Shown one piece after another: positions 59,187 through 64,000 of a stretch of 64,000 bases of DNA; the first letter of the stretch is position 1; each line of letters begins with the position of its first letter. Origin of the DNA: JAMQKA01 sp043951865 (GTDB taxonomy: Bacteria > Bacteroidota > Rhodothermia > Balneolales > Balneolaceae); contig NZ_JBINJF010000001.1 in the NCBI RefSeq assembly GCF_043951865.1, positions 248,001 through 312,000 on the forward strand, read 5' to 3'. The notes below the pieces were generated by a model. It was not told the origin of the DNA. It saw only the letters and a list, made by a program, of their open reading frames with translations, and made no database searches. The position numbers and the translations under genes were made by a program.

Positions 59187-59212
59187 CTCTGCGCCTTAGC
59201 GACTCTGCGTGA
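59187..59212 (-). repeat. Inverted repeat flanking the GxxExxY gene, right arm
   Basis: On the minus strand this reads TCACGCAGAGTCGCTAAGGC followed by GCAGAG, a close match in inverse orientation to 58718-58743. It ends five bases before the lpd stop codon. Confidence 0.6.
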
Positions 59213-59216
59213 AACT

Positions 59217-60638
59217 TTACTTCTTGCTCGGTTGCGTACCTAAGTGCACACCAACTTTATACGCCTCGGCTACAGCCTCCATTACGGACTCGGAAAGCGT
59301 GGGGTGCGGGTGCACGCCGTGGATAATTTCGTGGCCTGTGGTCTCAAGATCGCGGGCCACGACAGCCTCGGCAATCAGCTCCGTCACGTTGGCGCCGATC
59401 ATATGGCAGCCCAGCCATTCGCCGTACTTCTCATCAAAAACCACTTTTACGAAGCCTTCCTCGTGTCCATAGGCCGTGGCTTTACCGCTGGCGGAGAACG
59501 GAAACTTACCAACCAGCACATCGTAGCCTTCTTCTTTGGCCTGCTCTTCGGTGTATCCAACAGAAGCAATCTGCGGCTCACAGTATGTACAACCCGGAAT
59601 GTTGTTGTAATTCATGGGATGTACCTCCTCACCGGCCAAGTTTTCCACGCAGAGAATGCCTTCATGCGTAGCTTTGTGAGCAAGCCACGGCGGGCCGGCT
59701 ACATCGCCGATCGCGTAGATATTTTCAATCGAGGTTTGATAGGTCTCCTTGTCCACTTCGATGGCGCCTTTTTCATACTTCACACCGATTTCGTCCAGTC
59801 CGATGCCTTCAACGTTTCCAGTTACGCCTACAGCAGAAAGCACCACATCGGCTTCCACTTTCTCTTCCTTGTCACCCGACTTAATAGTCACTTCCACGCC
59901 GTCGCCTTTCTCTTCAACGGCTTCCACGGTGCTGCCCGTCCTGATATCCATGCCTTTTTTCTTGTAGATCTTGCCCAGCTCCTTGCCAATATCCTTGTCT
60001 TCAACGGGCACCAGCGAATCCTCCAGCTCCACGATAGTCACTTCGGTGCCGAGGGTATGGTAGAAGTAGGCAAACTCAACGCCGATGGCCCCGGCGCCTA
60101 TAATCACCAGCTTTTCGGGTTGCTCTTCCAGCTGCATCGCCTTCTCGGAGTCGATCACCAGCTCGCCGTCGATCGGTATGTTTGGCAGCTCGCGCGGGCG
60201 GGCTCCGGTGGCGATAATAAATTTGTCGGCTTTGATCTGTTCACTGGTCTCATCGTCTTCGTCAACAACCTTGATCTGATCTTGTGATTCAAAGACGCCC
60301 TTGCCCTCGAATACCTCAATTTTGTTGGCCTTCATCAAAAACTGAACGCCCTTGCTCATTTTGTTAGCCACGTTGCGGCTCCGGTCAATGATGCCGCCAA
60401 AATCTGCAGAATAGTCTTTGACCTCTACGCCATAATTACCGGCGTGCTCAATATTTTCATACACCTCGGCCGAGCGCAGCAGGGCTTTTGTGGGAATACA
60501 GCCAATATTCAAACAGACACCGCCGAGATGCCGCTTCTCCACGATTGCCGTGTTAAATCCCAGTTGCGATGCACGAATGGCAGCTACATAACCGCCGGGA
60601 CCAGATCCTATTACGCAGATATCAAATTCTTTAGCCAT
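59217..60638 (-). CDS. lpdA: Dihydrolipoyl dehydrogenase
   Basis: A 473-residue FAD disulfide reductase that reoxidises dihydrolipoyl groups of 2-oxoacid dehydrogenases or the glycine system. The FAD motif VIGSGPGGYVAAIRASQLG (9-27) and redox pair C42-C47 (GGVCLNIGCIPTKALL) are present. The NAD fold is LVIIGAGAIGVEFAYFYHTLGTEVTIVE, and YAIGDVAGPPWLAHKATHEG and the active-site HGVHPHPTLSE (His-Glu pair) complete the enzyme. It lies just upstream of the lip genes on the same strand, consistent with a lipoate-centred cluster. No E1 or E2 genes are in the window. Confidence 0.97.
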   Translation of the reverse strand: MAKEFDICVIGSGPGGYVAAIRASQLGFNTAIVEKRHLGGVCLNIGCIPTKALLRSAEVYENIEHAGNYGVEVKDYSADFGGIIDRSRNVANKMSKGVQFLMKANKIEVFEGKGVFESQDQIKVVDEDDETSEQIKADKFIIATGARPRELPNIPIDGELVIDSEKAMQLEEQPEKLVIIGAGAIGVEFAYFYHTLGTEVTIVELEDSLVPVEDKDIGKELGKIYKKKGMDIRTGSTVEAVEEKGDGVEVTIKSGDKEEKVEADVVLSAVGVTGNVEGIGLDEIGVKYEKGAIEVDKETYQTSIENIYAIGDVAGPPWLAHKATHEGILCVENLAGEEVHPMNYNNIPGCTYCEPQIASVGYTEEQAKEEGYDVLVGKFPFSASGKATAYGHEEGFVKVVFDEKYGEWLGCHMIGANVTELIAEAVVARDLETTGHEIIHGVHPHPTLSESVMEAVAEAYKVGVHLGTQPSKK

Positions 60639-60774
60639 AATACTCTTTTATCAGGGTTTAATGGTTGTATTAAAAATCTTATCAAACAGAACGATTCAGC
60701 TGATTGAACGACAGCATCAAAAACGGATAGGAATATAGTGTTTTTCGTGGAGAGATATAAGCGTGGTCGTGGCT

Positions 60775-60819
60775 GATGGGTCTTGGGGCTTGAGTGGTGA
60801 GTGGTGGGTTGTGGGTGAC
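60775..60819. repeat. GTGGGTTG-type tandem repeat upstream of lpd
   Basis: A G/T-rich array (TTGAGTGGTGAGTGGTGGG and following units) of roughly 7-base period between the lpd start and the GNAT stop. It is short and imperfect. It belongs by style to the text-like intergenic repeats seen elsewhere in the window. Confidence 0.5.
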
Positions 60820-60860
60820 AGTGCGGGAATCCGCTGGAAGTTGTAACTTGAGTATTTCCG

Positions 60861-61331
60861 TCAATACAGCTCCTTGCTCATGAACAGCATGCGGGGATCG
60901 CCGTTGTCAAAACCGAACCGCTCATACAGGTCGATGGCGGGATTATCTTCCCGGACCTCCAGCGTAATCCTGCAGCACTTCAGTTTCCTGGCTTTATGCT
61001 GAACGGCTCTCAGCAGTTTCTTCCCGATTCCGAGTCCCCTCCACTCTGGTACCACGGCAAGATCGTGGATATTGATCAATTTTTGTCCCTCAAATGTGGA
61101 GAAACCGACAAAACAGTTTGCAATGCCCACCGCAGCTCCATCCCTGAAGGCCAGGAGTGTAAATGCATTGGGCATTTCTGCCAATTCATGGATCAGGTTG
61201 ATTCGGGTGGCATTGGGCAGCGGTTCTTCCATTCCCATCACATCGCGGGCATACATGTCGGTCAACCGCAATACTTCCGCAGCTTGCCCTTCATCACGGT
61301 AATCAGCCTCCCGTATTTCAATATCCAGCAT
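60861..61331 (-). CDS. GNAT family N-acetyltransferase
   Basis: A 156-residue acetyltransferase. Motif A, which binds acetyl-CoA, is INIHDLAVVPEWRGLGIGKKLLRAVQHKARKLKCCRITLEV (about 87-128), with the R/Q-x-x-G-x-G/A form WRGLGIGKKL. The end has NPAIDLYERFGFDNGD, as in RimI-like enzymes. The N-terminal part (EPLPNATRINLIHELAEMPNAFTLLAFRDGAAVGIANC) forms the acceptor side. The substrate is unknown. It is monocistronic and divergent from the metzincin-like lipoprotein. Confidence 0.88.
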   Translation of the reverse strand: MLDIEIREADYRDEGQAAEVLRLTDMYARDVMGMEEPLPNATRINLIHELAEMPNAFTLLAFRDGAAVGIANCFVGFSTFEGQKLINIHDLAVVPEWRGLGIGKKLLRAVQHKARKLKCCRITLEVREDNPAIDLYERFGFDNGDPRMLFMSKELY

Positions 61332-61696
61332 GATAGATCCCCTCTTACTGTTGCCGTTTCTTGCCGATGATCACTATCCTGTACCTGAAACGTTATAGTT
61401 TTTTTCACGAAATTCGAAATCTTAACTATTTCCGTCCCTCTTCGACCGTGTGATTGTTTATTGCATCAACTTACGGGAATGCGGTTCCACGTTTAAAAAG
61501 TAACTCAGCTTTTTTTTTGAACAAGCGTTCAGTTTTACCACTCATGGAAAAGAATTCTGAACCATCAGCAGCGGTCGGTTTGGATGCAAATGAAATTATT
61601 TTTCCGTAAAAATTGATGTATCACAAAATAACGGAACAATCCGTAACACTCTGAGTAACAATCGAATAGAACATACCATAAAAATAAGTTACAGAA
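61332..61696. other. Divergent intergenic region, GNAT / lipoprotein
   Basis: A 365-base AT-rich region. Visible are a short dyad ACGGA-ACAA-TCCGT (about 61629-61642) and T-runs near 61400 and 61508-61517. It probably carries promoters for both neighbours. No reading frame or RNA gene is recognised. Confidence 0.45.
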
Positions 61697-62509
61697 ATGA
61701 TGCAGTTACCACGACAATCTTTCCCGTATCTTTCTATTGTTGTCATACTATTATTTATGCTTTCATGCAGTGATAGTGCCACGGGACCCAATGGGTCGGA
61801 CGACAATGGTCCGGATGACCAACAACCGGATCCGGCACCCTATTCCCATACCCGAAATCCAGGCACTTCGGCGAACGATTTTTTGGCGGACTCCAACTAT
61901 ACTGAGCTGGAAATTGAGATCGACTACATGGAGGGCTATGAACCCAACAGTGAAGCTTTGTCCAGCCTCGAAACATTCCTGGAGGAACGCCTGAATAAAA
62001 CCAGCGTTACCATTTTGGAACCCACTCAAATTCCGGGCGGAAACCAAGAGCAATACTCGGCGGAAGAGATCCGCGATCTGGAGGAGGAGCACCGCGACAA
62101 CACCACGGAAGGGGAAACCCTTTCTGCATATATGATCATAGTTGACGGTAAATACGACCAGGACAACGTACTAGGAATCGCCTACTATAATACCTCATCT
62201 GGCTTTTTTGGAGCCGCCTATGATGAGGTGAGTGGTGGAGTTGGTCAGCCGTCCCGTTACCAAACAGAGGCCACCTCGTTCCGGCACGAGTTCGGCCATC
62301 TTTTCGGCCTGGTTAACGTAGACGGATCGGGCACAGAGATGCAGCAAGACCACCAAGATGAAGAAAACGGTCACCACTGTGACAACGACAGCTGCCTGAT
62401 GTACTACGCCATGGAGAGTACCGACCTGTTTGGCAGCGTATTCGGAGGAAGCATCCCGTCGCTGGACCAGAACTGTATTGATGACCTGCAAGCCAACGGC
62501 GGGCAGTGA
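61697..62509 (+). CDS. Metzincin-like zinc metalloprotease lipoprotein
   Basis: A 270-residue lipoprotein with a lipobox ending at C24 (LLFMLSC) and an acidic, low-complexity linker (25-50). The catalytic motif is H197-E198-F-G-H201-L-F-G204. It continues with H226-H227-C228, then C233-L-M235 in CDNDSCLMYYAME, where M235 would be the metzincin Met-turn. C-x4-C-x-M downstream of HExxHxxG recalls archaemetzincins, but the spacing between G204 and the first cysteine is longer and only one later cysteine (C260) remains. It is probably anchored to the outer membrane. No immunity or substrate gene is visible. Confidence 0.75.
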   Translation: MMQLPRQSFPYLSIVVILLFMLSCSDSATGPNGSDDNGPDDQQPDPAPYSHTRNPGTSANDFLADSNYTELEIEIDYMEGYEPNSEALSSLETFLEERLNKTSVTILEPTQIPGGNQEQYSAEEIRDLEEEHRDNTTEGETLSAYMIIVDGKYDQDNVLGIAYYNTSSGFFGAAYDEVSGGVGQPSRYQTEATSFRHEFGHLFGLVNVDGSGTEMQQDHQDEENGHHCDNDSCLMYYAMESTDLFGSVFGGSIPSLDQNCIDDLQANGGQ

Positions 62510-62593
62510 ATTAAAAATCAGGAATGAAGAATTAAGAATAGGGTGACTTTTTCAACCTGAGTGCACCTATTCTTAAATCCTGATTTTTAATTC
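62508..62593. terminator. Long AT-rich inverted repeat between convergent genes
   Basis: GAATTAAAAATCAGGA (62508-62523) pairs perfectly with TCCTGATTTTTAATTC (62578-62593). Inside, TTAAGAATAGG is matched by CCTATTCTTAA near 62566-62576. It starts at the stop codon of the lipoprotein gene and ends 12 bases from the prfC stop, so it likely ends both transcripts. Confidence 0.65.
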
Positions 62594-62604
62594 TTCATTG
62601 GCCC

Positions 62605-64000
62605 TTAGTTTTGCTTGAATTTGAACAGGTTTTCGGCACCAACTTTGTCCTCGGCCTGATTGAGGGCGTAGCCGCTGTCGAACAGTACGATGGGATTCCC
62701 TTCCATATCTTTCGTGACGTGCGTGGAGTAGCTCGTTTTCAGTTTATCAATCACGTTCTCATCTTCCGGCAGCCATCGCGCCGCGTGGTAGCTGACGCTG
62801 CTCATATTCAGCTCCACATCGTATTCGGTGAGCATGCGGTGCTTGACCACATCGAACTGGAGGGCACCAACGGTTCCAAGCAAGAGCTCATTCCCGACCC
62901 CGCCCGGTACTTCAAATACGTGAACAACCCCCTCCTCGGCAAGCTGCTTCAGGCCCTCGCGCAGCTGCTTCCGCTTAAACGGATCTTTGGTCGCCACCTT
63001 CATGAAATGTTCGGGCGTAAACAGGGGAATGACGTTAAATTTTACAGGAGTATCGCTGTAGATCGTCGTGCCAATACGGAACGAACCGGGATTAAAAAGC
63101 GACACCACATCGCCGGGATACGCCTCCTCCAGGATATGGCGCTCATCGCCCATCAGGGTATGGGGTGTCGACATTCGCACTTTTTTCTCCAGCCCCGCCT
63201 GCTTTACATCGAGATCTCGCTCAAACTTCCCGGAAGTAATCCGCACGAAGGCCGCGCAGTCGCGGTGATTCGGGTTCATGTTGGCCTGTAGCTTAAACAC
63301 AAACCCGGAAAAATCGTCGCCGATAAGTCGTTCCGTGCCATCCTCATTTTCATACGGCTGCGGGGGATTCGCAAGATCCGAGAAATAATCGAGGAATACA
63401 TCCACCCCGAAATTATTCAGGGCTGACCCGAAAAACATCGGCGTGCACTTCCCGTTCAGGTAAGCCTCGCGATCCATCGACTCAAAAATATCCTCCACCA
63501 GCAGGGCCTCCTCGTAAAACTCCTCCTTCATGTATTCAGAGATACTGGCCTGCTCCAGCCCTTCTTCCAGTCCGTACACCTCGGTTTCCGCTTTCTGCGC
63601 CCCGTGCTTTTCTTTGCGATAAAGATAGAGCTTTTTGCCAATCAGGTCGTAGATGCCCTCAAAATCCTTCCCGTAGCCCAGCGGCCAGGAAGCGGGAATC
63701 GGCTCAATGCCGAGCTGGTTTTCCACGTTGCTCATGATCTCCAGCGGCTTCAATCCCGGGCGATCGCACTTGTTGACAAACGTGATAATCGGGATCTCCC
63801 GCATCTTACAGACCTCAAACAGCTTTTCAGTCTGCTCCTCTACGCCCTTCGCCACGTCGATCACCATCAGCGCAGTATCAGCGGCTACGAGCGTGCGCAG
63901 GGTATCCTCGGAAAAGTCCTTGTGGCCCGGCGTATCCAGCAGGTTGTACTTGATATCGTCTTTCTCAAAACGGAGGACAGAGGATGTTACCGAAATTCCC
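62605..64000 (-). CDS. prfC: Peptide chain release factor 3, truncated by the window edge
   Basis: The frame is open to the end of the window; about 464 residues of a protein usually near 525 are visible. The missing part is the N-terminus with the P-loop. Present are GISVTSSVLRFE (switch I), LLDTPGHKDFSEDTLRTL (G3), FVNKCDRPGLKPLEI (G4) and the PrfC-type domains with GLPALQFDV-like LLGTVGALQFDVVKHRM. RF3 is the GTPase that recycles RF1/RF2 after termination. It is convergent with the metzincin-like lipoprotein gene. Confidence 0.96.
   Translation of the reverse strand, partial: GISVTSSVLRFEKDDIKYNLLDTPGHKDFSEDTLRTLVAADTALMVIDVAKGVEEQTEKLFEVCKMREIPIITFVNKCDRPGLKPLEIMSNVENQLGIEPIPASWPLGYGKDFEGIYDLIGKKLYLYRKEKHGAQKAETEVYGLEEGLEQASISEYMKEEFYEEALLVEDIFESMDREAYLNGKCTPMFFGSALNNFGVDVFLDYFSDLANPPQPYENEDGTERLIGDDFSGFVFKLQANMNPNHRDCAAFVRITSGKFERDLDVKQAGLEKKVRMSTPHTLMGDERHILEEAYPGDVVSLFNPGSFRIGTTIYSDTPVKFNVIPLFTPEHFMKVATKDPFKRKQLREGLKQLAEEGVVHVFEVPGGVGNELLLGTVGALQFDVVKHRMLTEYDVELNMSSVSYHAARWLPEDENVIDKLKTSYSTHVTKDMEGNPIVLFDSGYALNQAEDKVGAENLFKFKQN

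Overview
The window (about 50% GC by eye) reads as a chromosomal segment of a Bacteroidota-related bacterium, most likely of the Balneolaeota/Rhodothermaeota branch. The lineage is an inference from these signs: a SusC/SusD outer-membrane uptake pair; a secreted protein with a C-terminal type IX secretion (T9SS) sorting domain; the T9SS response regulator PorX; a histidine kinase of the kind that partners it; a TAnnTTTG-like promoter; few Shine-Dalgarno sequences; and copies of the text-like intergenic repeats familiar from that group. No phage, transposase, rRNA operon or CRISPR array is visible.

Layout. 0-9 kb: end of an RlpA-like gene, a CPBP protease, an ECF sigma factor, a histidine kinase, the proteostasis block tig-clpP-clpX behind tRNA-Leu(UAG), cutA, cysH and an enoyl-CoA hydratase-like gene. 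9-24 kb: an HtrA protease, an NrnA-type DHH phosphoesterase, thiamine pyrophosphokinase with a sodium symporter, a porX-tsaE-small-protein operon, a ComEA-like protein, an alpha/beta hydrolase, TrhO, a T9SS-sorted metalloprotease, HemW and a gamma-carbonic anhydrase. 23.4-28.8 kb: a thiamine operon (thiD-tenA-thiO-thiS-thiG-tenI/thiE-thiE, all leftward) behind a clear TPP riboswitch. 29-36 kb: a DsbA-like protein and a cysteine desulfurase facing nadC-nadA, then YihY, a type II NADH dehydrogenase and Hsp33. 36-45 kb: recJ, tRNA-Phe(GAA), a gene-poor stretch with a 32-codon membrane peptide and a 76-codon repeat protein, an endonuclease/exonuclease/phosphatase, a response regulator, a YhdH-like reductase and a DUF2339 membrane protein. 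45-54 kb: SusC-SusD followed by a copper amine oxidase, with a CE15-like esterase facing away. 54-64 kb: an A-type Fe-S carrier, an AlbA_2 protein, plsY-gpsA, lipB-lipA and lpd (split by a GxxExxY gene), a GNAT, a metzincin-like lipoprotein and the start-truncated prfC.

How the genes fit together. Most genes are housekeeping. The coherent units are protein quality control (tig/clpP/clpX, htrA, hslO), thiamine synthesis and salvage, NAD synthesis with a probable Fe-S helper, lipoate synthesis with its target enzyme Lpd, and T9SS control (PorX, a PorY-like kinase, possibly the ECF sigma factor) with one visible T9SS cargo.

The least ordinary material is between the genes. One family of about 110-150 bp interspersed repeats has terminal inverted repeats and two conserved internal hairpins with complementary loops (four full copies and one fragment). 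A second repeat family has two copies about 15 kb apart. Inverted repeats flank the GxxExxY gene. Text-like palindromes start at, or supply, the stop codons of several genes. A factor-independent terminator on the strand opposite the susC leader suggests an antisense RNA. All of this was read by eye; no alignment, folding or database search was run.
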